From an uncultured Sphingomonadaceae bacterium (GTDB lineage Bacteria; Pseudomonadota; Alphaproteobacteria; Sphingomonadales; Sphingomonadaceae): DNA of 64,000 nucleotides. Below the pieces are notes generated by a model, which was given only the letters and a program-made list of their open reading frames with translations, was not told the origin of the DNA and did not search any database. The position numbers and the translations under genes are program-made. Location of the stretch: assembly GCA_937996655.1 (NCBI GenBank), contig CALKUK010000012.1:589892-653891 (forward strand), in the 5' to 3' direction. Positions 42,225 through 53,514 of this stretch are shown here, piece by piece. How positions within the stretch are numbered: the first letter of the stretch is position 1; each line of letters starts with the position of its first letter.

Positions 42225-44300
42225 ATGCCGCGCGGCGAAGTTCGGAGGGAAAATCCCTCCAGCGCAGCACTGTTTGGCGGGTACCAGTCCGCTGCAGATT
42301 TGGCTCTGGTCTTTGAGCACGTTAAGCTCGGCCTTGCCATATTTGACCGTGATTTGCGCTTTCTGCACGTCAATGAACGCATGGCAGACATTAATGGCGT
42401 TCCCGTGGCCGAGCATCTGGGCCGCACGATATGGGAGGTCATTCCCAAAGTCGCAGATGTGCTGGAAGGCATCTTACGGCCCGTGCTTGATGAAGGCCGG
42501 AGCATTGAAAATATTGAATTGGTCGGCGAAACGGCGGCGTTCCCCGGCGTGATGCGCAGCTGGCGGGCCTATTACCACCCCAGCAGGGATGCCAACCACG
42601 AGATTATCGGGGTTTTGGCCGTCGTCCGGGAAACGACCGATGAAGTCCGCCTGGAAACTGCGCTGGAGGACGCGGCCTCGCGGCTCGAAATGGCCATGTC
42701 CGGCTCCGGCTTTGGCGTTTGGGACTGGTCTGTCGATACCAACAGCGTCTGGTTTTCGGACACTTGGCAAACGATGCTTGGCTATTAACCGGGGGAGGTG
42801 GATCAGCACATCTCATCCTGGCAAAAAGCGGTGCACCCCGATGATTGGCCGATCATCAACGCCGCGCTGGAGCCGCATCTGGCGGGTCTGACAGACCATT
42901 ATGAATGCGAACATCGCGTGCGCTGCAAAGATGGCAGCTGGCTGTGGATTCTGGATCGCGGCAAGGTCGTTAAGCGCGCACCGGACGGGCGCGCTGTTCG
43001 TGTGGTTGGCACGCACGACAATATCCAGACCCGCAAGGAAATGGCGCGCCACCTCGATGCGAGGATCAAACTCAGCCTCGATTTGGCGGACATGGAAGAC
43101 GCCGACCAGATCATCGACCGCGCCTTGCTGACCATCATCGAGACGTTGGATGTCGATTTCGCGGCGTATACCGAAAGCGAGGGGCCAGACGGTGTCCCGC
43201 GCATGGCCCGCAGGCGGCGCAGTGGCCGATCCCGATCCTCGCTGGGCAATTGGTATGGCGTTCGGGTTAAGAGAGACATCGCACGTCGCCTGATCCGCGG
43301 GGAGGCGGTGGCCGTGGCAGATCTGACGGCAGAGGCCAGCGCCTTCATTGGCGATGTTGGCGGCCCTATCGAAGGGGATGATCTAAAGGCCCTGCTGGTC
43401 GTGCCGATCCGTAGTTTTGACCGGCTGGTGGGGACGTTTCTGGCGGGGGACACAAAAGCGAAGGACTGGACCCCGCAGCAAATCACCTTTCTGTCGGATG
43501 TGCGGGATAGGGCGCGTGAGGCGATTGCCCGGGCCAAGGCCGGGGAAGCCAACCGGCAGGCACAGCTGGAATTGCAGCGGATTGAGCGGCTCAACACCTT
43601 GGCCGCTTTGGGCTCTACGCTTGCGCATGAACTCAACCAGCCGCTTGCCGCGGCCACCAATTATCTGAGCGTCGCGCGAATGCAGGTGACGCGGATGCAG
43701 GCGGATCATCCGGTCTTCGGGGCGAAGGGCAGTGATCTTCCGGGCCCGGCAAAGGCCCTCGAACTGGCAATGGCGCAGGTGACAAAGGCGGGGGATATCA
43801 TCCGCCAGATGCGGGCTTTCACCGAGTCTGGCGAGGTGATGTCGCGGCTTGGATCGCTAAAAGACACGGTTGACGCGGCGTTGCAGACCACGATCGCCAG
43901 CATGCTGCCGCGCGGCCTGTCCATCCGGAAAAACTATGAGGACGGCCTGCCCAATGTCCTGATCGACTCCGTCCAGATCCAGCAGGTGGTCAGCAACCTT
44001 GTGCGCAATGCGATTGAGGCGATGGACGGGCAGGACAAACCTGAACTCGATATCAGCGTGGCGCGCGACGGGGGGCAATTGGTGGTGGACGTGTGCGACA
44101 ATGGCCCGGGCTTGTCCGATGCCGTTCTGGCCACGTTGTTCCAGCCGTTCCGCTCCACCAAGCGGCGCGGGCTTGGCCTTGGTCTGCCCATTTGCCGCAC
44201 GATCATCGAGGCACATGGCGGCACGTTGACGGGAGAGGAGCGAGCCAAAGGCGGCGCGCGCTTCCGCATCCGCCTGCCGCTGCTTCCGCTTAGCCGGTAA
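42225..44300 (+). pseudogene. PAS/GAF sensor histidine kinase interrupted by in-frame TAA
   Basis: The kinase runs from the ATG at 42225 (AAGGAG 8 nt upstream) to the stop at 44300 and would be about 691 residues, but a TAA at 42786-42788 ends the first part after TWQTMLGY. The frame continues without shift from 42789 with PGEVDQHISSWQKAV, exactly the next PAS residues. The first part holds one PAS and the start of a second; the rest has PAS, a GAF-like region and a full kinase core (STLAHELNQPLAAATNYLS, NLVRNAIEAM, DNGPGLSD, GLGLGLPIC). The residue expected is Glu, Gln or Lys, each one base from TAA. It may be a recent nonsense mutation, a sequencing error, or split-protein expression from the GTG at 42798. 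Confidence 0.75.
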
Positions 44301-44643
44301 TGGCGGCCTGCAAATCAATGGCGCTGAACGGCTTGGGCAAAATATTCGCCCGCGCGGCAATCTCCCCTTGGGAGAGATAGGCTTCCGCACCATGGCCCGT
44401 CATGTAGACGATATCATTCTGATGCCCTTCGGCCCGCAGCGCGCGCATCACATCCCACCCGCTTAAAATGGGCATCCGGATATCGAGCAGCACCAGGTCA
44501 TTTGGCTTCAGCTGCTTTTCCGCCAGAAAGATCTGCGGGCAATACCAGATGACGGGCGTGTGCCGCAAAGAGACGAGGAGCAGCGCAAGCGAATCTGCCA
44601 CGTCGTGATCGTCATCGACAATATGAACGGTCCGGGGGCCCAA
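44290..44643 (-). CDS. Single-domain response regulator (receiver only)
   Basis: A 117-residue receiver read from the TTG at 44643. Acidic pair in HIVDDDHDVADS, phospho-Asp in LVLLDIRMPILSGWD, Thr in IVYMTGHGAEA and Lys in ANILPKPFSAID are all present. No output domain follows, so it acts as a phosphate carrier or by protein contact, as in CheY- or DivK-like proteins. It starts one base after the stop of the upstream kinase (44645-46885), showing tight coupling, and its last 11 bases overlap the end of the convergent kinase gene at 44300. Confidence 0.85.
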   Translation of the reverse strand: MGPRTVHIVDDDHDVADSLALLLVSLRHTPVIWYCPQIFLAEKQLKPNDLVLLDIRMPILSGWDVMRALRAEGHQNDIVYMTGHGAEAYLSQGEIAARANILPKPFSAIDLQAAITG

Positions 44644-44644
44644 A

Positions 44645-46885
44645 TCAGTTATCCTTTTGAGTGTCTGGTTGAAGGGCGGCGCTGGGCAATGCGATGCAGA
44701 ACAGCGCGCCTTGATTGGGGTGGCGGATCAGGCGGATTTTGCCGCCATTGGCCTCCACCATGGTGCGGCACAAAGGCAGGCCAAGGCCGGTCCCCTTCTC
44801 CTTGGTGGTGAGGAAGGGGCTGAACAAATTGAGGGCAAGGTCATCGCTGACGCCGGGGCCATTGTCCGCGATCTCGAGAAAGACCGTGTCCCCCTTTTGC
44901 CGGGCGCTGATCTCAATACGGGCATCGGGTTGGTCACCCAGGGCCTCCACCGCATTGCGCACGATATTGGCAATGGCGTGGTCAATCATCCGCGCATCGA
45001 CGAGAACGGTCAGATCCTTCGGCACAGCGTTGGTGATGGTGATGGTGTTGGGCGCAGCAAAATCAAACATGGCGGACAATGCAGTCACAACCAGTTTGTG
45101 CACCTGTTCCGGGCGGCGCTGCACGGCGCCATCGGCGGCATAGTTGCGGACGGCGCGGATCGTTTTGCCGGCCTCCAGCACCTTTTCCGCCGCGCGCTGC
45201 GCATAGTTTTTCACCTGATCAGGCCGGGTTTCAAACCCGTGTTCGATCATCGCCAGATAGTTGGCGGCGACTGTCAGTGGCTGGTTCAGCTCATGCGCCA
45301 GTGTGGAGGCCATGACCCCCATGGCGGACAGGCGGGAATGTTTGAGCAGCTGGAGACGCACCTGTTGTGCCTCCGCCTCATATTCCCGCTTTTGGGTGAC
45401 ATTTCGCAGGATAGTTGAGGCCAAACGCGGCGATTGCGGGTTGCCGTCGGCAGTGTCGTCAAACTGGATGAAGGCGGCAATGTGTCGCACCGACCCATCG
45501 GATGCGATGTATCTGTGGTCACCAGCATGGTCGGACGTCTGCCCTTCTTCAAAGCAGGCGAGCAGTTGCGGCATATCGTCCGGATGCACGCAGGACATAT
45601 ACTCGCCGGTCGTCATGTCATCGGCAACGTCATCGTCAAGCATATCGCGGAAATTTTCCGACAGCAGGACCTCGCCCGTCTCCATATTGAGCCGGCGGGC
45701 AGCCATTTTTGCCGAGCGCAGGGCAAAGCGGAGCAGCTCCTGACAGGCCGCCCGCTCTTCTTCGGCCCGCGCGCGCAGGATCGACTCCCACAGCCGCTGC
45801 GCAACCTCTTTGATGAGGGAGACCTCACGCGGCTGCCAGTTGCGTGCCGTCGTCTGGCTGACAACCATGGTCGCCCGAATTTCGTTTTCGATGATGAGCG
45901 GCACGCGGACAAAGGCAATGCCGCCCACACGTTCATGAAACGCCAGAAAATCTGCATCACAGGCTGCTTCGCCTTGCCGCACATCGTCCATGACAACGTC
46001 GGTGCGCGTCCATTTGGCTTCTTCAAACCAGGTTTCGCCGGCCGCAGGGCGCCATTCTCCCAACAAGGAAAGGGCCGGGTCAGAAACCCATTCCACATCC
46101 ACGATCATCGTGCGGCTATTGTCGACATATCTCCCGATGTTGATGCGGTTAACGTTCAGATATTCGCCCAGAGCCTGTGTTGCCAATTGCGCAACCGCTT
46201 TCGCACCCGAAGCGTTGTGCAGTGCATCCACCAATGTCACGAGGAATGCGGCATCGGCTTGTTGTTGCTTCAGTTCGTCGATGCAAATGAAGGAGCCGGC
46301 AATTCGCGCTGCCGTCCCCTCTGTGCGCGCGACGACACGTCCAACCGCTTCCATCCAAACCCATCGGCCATTGGCGTGACGCATTCGGAATTCGATGCGA
46401 TGATCCTCCGGTTCACCGATGACGGCGTCTGTTTGCTTTTGCTTTACCCGTTCAACATCATCGGGATGGATAATTTTCCAGAAATCAATCGCCTGTGCTG
46501 CTGTCGTTTGGCCGTTGGCGTGATGAAAACCGAGAACATCATAGACGTAGGTGGAATGCCAGATCTCTTGGGTGGCGACGTCCAGATCCCAAAAACCGAT
46601 GCCGATGTCATTGATCACGCGGCGCATAACGTCGCGCTCTATGATTGACGCAGCGTCCGGGGGGCCGAGATGGGAAACCTCATGCGCATTCGGGCTGTCT
46701 TGCGGAAGATGGTTGGACAAACCCGCGTCGGTTGCATCACTCGGAAGACCGGGCGGCGTGGAGTTGGAACCGGCGTTGGGCAAGGATGTCGTCTCTGCGC
46801 AACTTCTGTGCAGCAGGCGGGGTGGCGGCAAGGTAAGACAAGGCCAAATCGGCCTGAAATTTGAGTCAAAATGACTCCTCTTCAT
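44645..46885 (-). CDS. PAS-GAF-PAS sensor histidine kinase (FixL-like)
   Basis: Up to 746 residues; the start is uncertain because the first 85 are Pro/Ser-rich without a family pattern, and the next in-frame Met (MRRVINDIGIGFWDLD, at 46627) opens the recognisable part. PAS with PAC (about residues 90-200), GAF-like region (210-370), second PAS (375-500) and kinase core: H-box TLAHELNQPLTVAANYLA, N-box AIANIVRNAVEAL, DNGPGVSDD, GTGLGLPLC. The kinase likely signals to the receiver encoded one base downstream. The three kinases here share the LAHELNQPL H-box and appear to be paralogues. Confidence 0.82.
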   Translation of the reverse strand: MKRSHFDSNFRPIWPCLTLPPPRLLHRSCAETTSLPNAGSNSTPPGLPSDATDAGLSNHLPQDSPNAHEVSHLGPPDAASIIERDVMRRVINDIGIGFWDLDVATQEIWHSTYVYDVLGFHHANGQTTAAQAIDFWKIIHPDDVERVKQKQTDAVIGEPEDHRIEFRMRHANGRWVWMEAVGRVVARTEGTAARIAGSFICIDELKQQQADAAFLVTLVDALHNASGAKAVAQLATQALGEYLNVNRINIGRYVDNSRTMIVDVEWVSDPALSLLGEWRPAAGETWFEEAKWTRTDVVMDDVRQGEAACDADFLAFHERVGGIAFVRVPLIIENEIRATMVVSQTTARNWQPREVSLIKEVAQRLWESILRARAEEERAACQELLRFALRSAKMAARRLNMETGEVLLSENFRDMLDDDVADDMTTGEYMSCVHPDDMPQLLACFEEGQTSDHAGDHRYIASDGSVRHIAAFIQFDDTADGNPQSPRLASTILRNVTQKREYEAEAQQVRLQLLKHSRLSAMGVMASTLAHELNQPLTVAANYLAMIEHGFETRPDQVKNYAQRAAEKVLEAGKTIRAVRNYAADGAVQRRPEQVHKLVVTALSAMFDFAAPNTITITNAVPKDLTVLVDARMIDHAIANIVRNAVEALGDQPDARIEISARQKGDTVFLEIADNGPGVSDDLALNLFSPFLTTKEKGTGLGLPLCRTMVEANGGKIRLIRHPNQGALFCIALPSAALQPDTQKDN

Positions 46886-47012
46886 GGCGAAGGGCTAGAA
46901 TCCGCCGCAAAGCCGCACAAATCCTCATGCCATCATGGCCGAAACTCTTTTGAGTGGTGCCAGACTTTGTTGTCAAAATGCGACATTTTGAACGAGTCCC
47001 AGCATTAACTAT

Positions 47013-47048
47013 ATCATTTTGGTTTATAATATCATTTTGGTTTGTAAT
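47013..47048. repeat. Tandem 18-bp direct repeat at a gene end
   Basis: ATCATTTTGGTTTATAAT (47013-47030) and ATCATTTTGGTTTGTAAT (47031-47048) are adjacent and differ at one base. The second copy overlaps the stop codon of the minus-strand gene at 47032. Being AT-rich in a GC-rich region, it may act as a binding site or be the scar of a duplication. Confidence 0.6.
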
Positions 47049-47685
47049 GGCGATGACGCGTCACCGGATCGCGCGGATAGGTTCGCTCCAGGCCCGCCTC
47101 CAGTTCAGCCCGATGGTCCGGCGGCAGTGGCGCGCCACATTTGCGGCAGCAATTCTGGTCTAGCTCATTTTCAAGAATGCGCATCCGCATGTCGTGCAGC
47201 TTGGCCTTTACCCTATCGGCGATGGCGTCGGGGCTTTCGCCCTTCACTTTCTTGCCGGCCACGTTGAACACCCAGCCGTCTTTCTGTTCAGCATAAGTGA
47301 TTGTGGTGTCGCGGTTGAGCGCCCGCGCACCGTCGCCGGCCATGTCGCCCCGCTTCACCAAGAGGCCCAGCATCGCATCAGACGGGGAAATACGCCGCTC
47401 ATATTCCTCACCGCGGCGGTAGATGACGGTCTCCTTCCCCTCGACCGCGCGTTGATAGGCAATAGCGACGAGCCCCTTTTGCGCCCGGTCCAATGCGTCA
47501 TCCCAGGCGGCGGCAAAGGCGGGAAAGCGCTTGTACAGCCGCCGTGCACTTTCATCCGACATCCCCGCCACGCGCGCCGCATCGGTCACACAGCCGGTAT
47601 GCGCCAGCGCATCCAAAAACCGCTGCGTCCGATCTTTCGTCCACCCATCATGCCGCGCACGGAGGCCGGGGAGGAGTTTGGACAT
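47032..47685 (-). CDS. Hypothetical protein, HTH-like N-terminus
   Basis: About 217 residues from the ATG at 47685 (MSKLLPGLRARHDGWTKDRTQ). Upstream the frame continues, but it reads like a translated dispersed repeat, so I exclude it. TKDRTQRFLDALAHTGCVTDAA and MSDESARRLYKRFPAFAAAWD suggest an HTH as found in small terminase or phage-like proteins. The C-terminus has a Cys pair (QNCCRKCGAPLPP) that may bind zinc. Function unknown; similar HTH-plus-tail proteins are common in sphingomonads as recalled. Its last bases overlap an AT-rich tandem repeat. Confidence 0.6.
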   Translation of the reverse strand: MSKLLPGLRARHDGWTKDRTQRFLDALAHTGCVTDAARVAGMSDESARRLYKRFPAFAAAWDDALDRAQKGLVAIAYQRAVEGKETVIYRRGEEYERRISPSDAMLGLLVKRGDMAGDGARALNRDTTITYAEQKDGWVFNVAGKKVKGESPDAIADRVKAKLHDMRMRILENELDQNCCRKCGAPLPPDHRAELEAGLERTYPRDPVTRHRHYKPK

Positions 47686-47932
47686 GGAAATGGGCGGGCC
47701 AGCGGGGATATCGGCTTTTTCAGGGCCGTCGCGTTCATTGCCGTCATGCCCGCGCAGGCTGGCATCTCGTGCACCCGAACCAGAGACCTCAGCCTTCGCT
47801 GGGGTGACGGATGAAGGATTGGGTTTTCGGGAACGAATTGTCATGAATAGTGCCTTTCTGGTTTTCAAAAAGGCAATTCATATAACCAAAAAGGTTCGTG
47901 TAGGAAAATGGTTTTTTGGGTTTTCCTCACCC

Positions 47933-48017
47933 CGTCGCCCCGTGCTTGACACGGGGCTAGGCTTTTCTTCGACCAACTCGGTGCAAAGCCAAACCCCGGA
48001 TCAAGTCCGGGGTGACG
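47933..48017. repeat. Palindromic dispersed repeat, copy 1
   Basis: An 85-bp element opening CGTCGCCCCGTGCTTGACAC and closing CCGGATCAAGTCCGGGGTGA CG. The two ends are imperfect inverted complements, giving a long hairpin with two inner stems (CCCCGTG...CACGGGG and CCCCGGA...TCCGGGG). The second copy lies exactly 200 bp downstream. Confidence 0.75.
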
Positions 48018-48132
48018 GGTCGGGAAGGGGGAGGATTTTACCCTTGGCACCGCCGCGTCCGCCCAAGTTCACCCTCTCCCCCGCAGGGTGAAGGGGGCGA
48101 TGTGAAGGGGGTTGCGGCCGCAACATCCACCT

Positions 48133-48217
48133 CGTCGCCCCGTGCTTGACACGGGGCTAGGCTTTTCTTTCACCCGTTGGGCACAAAGCCTAACCCCGGA
48201 TCAAGTCCGGGGTGACG
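48133..48217. repeat. Palindromic dispersed repeat, copy 2
   Basis: Same 85-bp length and layout as copy 1, with differences only in the central loop. No coding sequence is inside it. The two copies lie in the 0.7-kb gap between the hypothetical gene and acnA, together with purine-rich low-complexity sequence. Confidence 0.75.
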
Positions 48218-48412
48218 CAATAGGAAGGGGGGGGCGGTTGGTGCAAGGTCGCCCCACCCAGCACCCCCACCCCTTGACTCTCCCCCCTGTCCGTCGCAAC
48301 GGCTTTGCCTGAAAATCAACCTGCTTTTCGCCGGATAGAGCGGCCGCGACACGTGGCTCCGTCCTCCCCACCGGCGGGATGCAAATTCGCGAAGAATGAG
48401 GACGCGCACATC

Positions 48413-51085
<2,673 letters not shown>

Positions 51086-51120
51086 CACTTCCGGCACTTG
51101 CCGAAATCGTTGCTAACGTT

Positions 51121-51154
51121 CATCTCCCTCTCCAAGCCATTGGAGGGGGAGATG
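51121..51154 (+). promoter_or_regulatory. Hairpin after acnA that contains the next gene's ribosome-binding site
   Basis: CATCTCCCTCTCCAA and TTGGAGGGGGAGATG pair at 14 of 15 positions around GCCA. The 3' arm holds the GGAGGGGGAG purine tract ahead of the TTG at 51160. A weak T-rich tail (TCGTTTT) follows. It could act as an acnA terminator, as a translation-limiting hairpin for the SDR gene, or both. Confidence 0.5.
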
Positions 51155-51159
51155 TCGTT

Positions 51160-51939
51160 TTGAGCTCTGGTCATCTGGAAGGTCGTGTCGCTCTGGTCAC
51201 AGGCGGGTCGCGCGGCATCGGGCGCGGCATCGCGCTGGCGCTGGCGCGTGAAGGTGCAGACGTCGCGGTCAACTATCGTAGTCAATCCGCAGAGGCGGAG
51301 GCTGTTGTTGCAGAGATTAAGGCGATGGGCCGCCGGGCGAAAGCCTATGGCGCCTCGGTGGATGACTTTTCGGCCTGTGAGGCGATGGTCGAAATGGTGG
51401 CAAATGACTTTGGCGGCCTGTCCATCCTGATCAATAATGCAGGGATCGCCAGCCGCGGTCAGCCCGTCGCGGATACAGACCCGGCAGAGTTTGAGCGCGT
51501 CATGCGCGTCCATGCGTTTGCGCCACATTTTATGTCGAAATGCGCCATTCCGCACCTCCGCAAGAATTCGCGCGCCGATATCGTGATGATTTCCAGCGTC
51601 GCGACACTCAACCATGCGGCCAATGGCGCGCCATACAACATGGGCAAAGCCGCCTGCGAGGCTTTGGCGCTGACCCTTGCCAAGGAAGAGCAGAAAAATG
51701 GCATTCGCGTGAACATTGTCGCGCCCAGCCTGACGGTGTCAGACATGGGCGAGCGCCTCGCAAAGGCTGTGGCGGGCGTCTCAGATATCCATGAACTGGA
51801 TAAGCGCTTTCCCTTCGGCCGCGTCTCGATACCTGAAGATGTGGCGGCCGCTGTCGTGTGGCTCGTCTCTCCCGCCAATGCCTATGCCTCCGGCCAAAAA
51901 ATCAACATTGATGGCGGCGGTATGGGTGCCTGGCATTAA
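51160..51939 (+). CDS. Short-chain dehydrogenase/reductase (SDR)
   Basis: A 259-residue SDR from the TTG at 51160. Cofactor motif in VALVTGGSRGIGRGIALALA, the NAG in LSILINNAGIASRGQP, catalytic Ser in VMISSVATLNHAANG, and the Y-x-x-x-K pair in APYNMGKAACEALAL; the end DGGGMGAWH is typical. It oxidises or reduces a small alcohol or ketone with NAD(P)H. Its TTG lies just after a hairpin that holds the ribosome-binding site. The DMT transporter begins at the base after its stop codon, so the pair is co-transcribed. Confidence 0.85.
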   Translation: MSSGHLEGRVALVTGGSRGIGRGIALALAREGADVAVNYRSQSAEAEAVVAEIKAMGRRAKAYGASVDDFSACEAMVEMVANDFGGLSILINNAGIASRGQPVADTDPAEFERVMRVHAFAPHFMSKCAIPHLRKNSRADIVMISSVATLNHAANGAPYNMGKAACEALALTLAKEEQKNGIRVNIVAPSLTVSDMGERLAKAVAGVSDIHELDKRFPFGRVSIPEDVAAAVVWLVSPANAYASGQKINIDGGGMGAWH

Positions 51940-52842
51940 GTGCAGCGTGTGAACAAGGGCCCACAATCGATCCTCATTCCGTTTGCGGTCGCGTGCGTTG
52001 GCATTGCGCTGTTTTCGGTCATGGACGGCGTCATGAAGGGGCTCGTGCTCGCAATTGGCGCATATAATGCGATGCTGTGGCGTCAGGGTGCTGGTTTCCT
52101 GATTGGCGGCACCGCCTTTGTTCTCAGCCGGTCGCGCTGGCCAAGTCCGGCGGCGATGCGTTTGCACTTTATCCGCGGCATTGTCGGTGGTGCGCTTGCG
52201 TTCGCCTTTTTCTGGGGGATTGCCCGGGTGCCCCTTGCAGAGGGGATCGCGCTGAGTTTTATCGCGCCGATCATCACGCTGTTCTTGGCCTCGATCATCC
52301 TCAAAGAACGGATCAGTCGTTCTTCGATCATCGCGTCGCTTCTGGGGTTAGCTGGTGTGGGCGTAATCCTGTCGGCGCGGATCGGTGGCAGGCACGATGA
52401 TGAGGCGCTTTTGGGCGTCGCTTCCATCCTCCTGTCGGCAGTGCTCTACGCCTATAATCTTATATTGCAGCGTCAGCAGGCGCAGATCGCGACGCCGGTG
52501 GAAGTCGCCTTCTTCGTCAATATCTTCGCCTTTGCCGGAATGGCCCTTGGCGCGCCCTGGCTGGCAACGCTGCCGGCAAGTGAACATGCGCTGCCCATCT
52601 TTTTCGCAGCTGCACTCGCCTTTGTATCGATGCTGCTCTTGTCATGGTCTTATGGCCGCGCGGAAGCACAGCTTTTGGTGCCGGTCGAATATACGGCTTT
52701 CATCTGGGCGGCCATCATCGGATGGGTCATCTTCAGCGAGCCTTTGACGCCTGAAACGGTCATTGGCACCGGCTTGATTGTCGCAGGCTGTTTGATTTCT
52801 GCCAGGCAGCGTCCCGTCCACGTCGAGACGACCGCCCTCTGA
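51940..52842 (+). CDS. EamA-family (DMT) permease
   Basis: A 300-residue inner-membrane protein with ten predicted helices in two EamA repeats (about residues 10-145 and 155-292). Landmarks: FAVACVGIALFSVMDGVMKG in helix 1, FIAPIITLFLASIILKERIS ending the first repeat, and EYTAFIWAAIIGWVIFSEPL in the second. GTG start at 51940, the base after the SDR stop. Family members export metabolites or drugs. The substrate is unknown. Confidence 0.85.
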   Translation: MQRVNKGPQSILIPFAVACVGIALFSVMDGVMKGLVLAIGAYNAMLWRQGAGFLIGGTAFVLSRSRWPSPAAMRLHFIRGIVGGALAFAFFWGIARVPLAEGIALSFIAPIITLFLASIILKERISRSSIIASLLGLAGVGVILSARIGGRHDDEALLGVASILLSAVLYAYNLILQRQQAQIATPVEVAFFVNIFAFAGMALGAPWLATLPASEHALPIFFAAALAFVSMLLLSWSYGRAEAQLLVPVEYTAFIWAAIIGWVIFSEPLTPETVIGTGLIVAGCLISARQRPVHVETTAL

Positions 52843-52888
52843 TTTTCGCGGGTCGGGAAGGGGGCATGCCACCTTCCCGAAGCCGTTC

Positions 52889-53425
52889 TCAGACGCCCTT
52901 GGCCTTGGCCCGTTCGATACATTCAACGATGATGCGCTTGGCCTCATCTGCATCGCCCCAGCCACTGATCTTCGCCCATTTGCCGGGCTCAAGGTCCTTA
53001 TAGTGGGTGAAGAAGTGCTCGATTTGCTGCGTCACAATCGGCGGCAGATCGTCATGGCCGGCCACTTCGCTGTAATAGGGGAAGGTTGTGTCCAGAGGCA
53101 CGGTAATGAGCTTTTCGTCGCCGCCCTTATCGTCTTCCATCAGTAGGACACCCACGGGACGGACCTTGATGACAGCACCGGCAATGATCGGCGACCGCGC
53201 GATGACGAGCGCGTCGAGCGGATCGCCATCCTCTCCCAGCGTATGCGGCACAAATCCGTAATTTGCAGGATAGCGCATCGGCGTGTGGAGAATGCGGTCC
53301 ACAAAGAGAGCGCCGCTCGCCTTGTCGAATTCGTATTTGACCGGTTCGCCCCCGATGGGGACTTCAATCAAGACATTGAGCGTTTCGGGCGGGTTGTCCC
53401 CCGCGGGGATTAGATCGATTCTCAT
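52889..53425 (-). CDS. ppa: Inorganic pyrophosphatase (family I)
   Basis: A 178-residue enzyme from the ATG at 53425 (MRIDLIPAGDNPPETLNVLI). The soluble family I layout is clear: IEVPIGGEPVKYEFDKASGA, PMRYPANYGFVPHTLGEDGDPLDALV with the conserved D-G-D-P-L-D metal site, and the MEDDKGGDEKLITVP loop. It hydrolyses pyrophosphate to drive biosynthesis. Convergent with the DMT transporter and 90 bp downstream of the M61 peptidase start region on the same strand. Confidence 0.97.
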   Translation of the reverse strand: MRIDLIPAGDNPPETLNVLIEVPIGGEPVKYEFDKASGALFVDRILHTPMRYPANYGFVPHTLGEDGDPLDALVIARSPIIAGAVIKVRPVGVLLMEDDKGGDEKLITVPLDTTFPYYSEVAGHDDLPPIVTQQIEHFFTHYKDLEPGKWAKISGWGDADEAKRIIVECIERAKAKGV

Positions 53426-53514
53426 AGCGATGCCGCTTAGCCTCATTGTGCGGCGCAGCAAAGTCCGTTTGGCCGGAAATCCGCACATTTCGCAGACCAA
53501 AAGTGGTCAATCGC

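Noticed and set aside
44290..44643. Full response regulator missing its output domain by frameshift
   Set aside because: The frame is intact, of normal receiver length, and no HTH-like sequence follows in any frame; the downstream DNA is the convergent kinase gene.
45434..46648. 404-codon plus-strand frame inside the third kinase gene
   Set aside because: Antisense shadow; composition is unnatural and the real kinase motifs are on the minus strand.
47933..48217. Possible CRISPR array from two equal repeats 200 bp apart
   Set aside because: There are only two copies, 85 bp long, with internal palindromes, spaced far beyond CRISPR spacers, and no cas genes are present.
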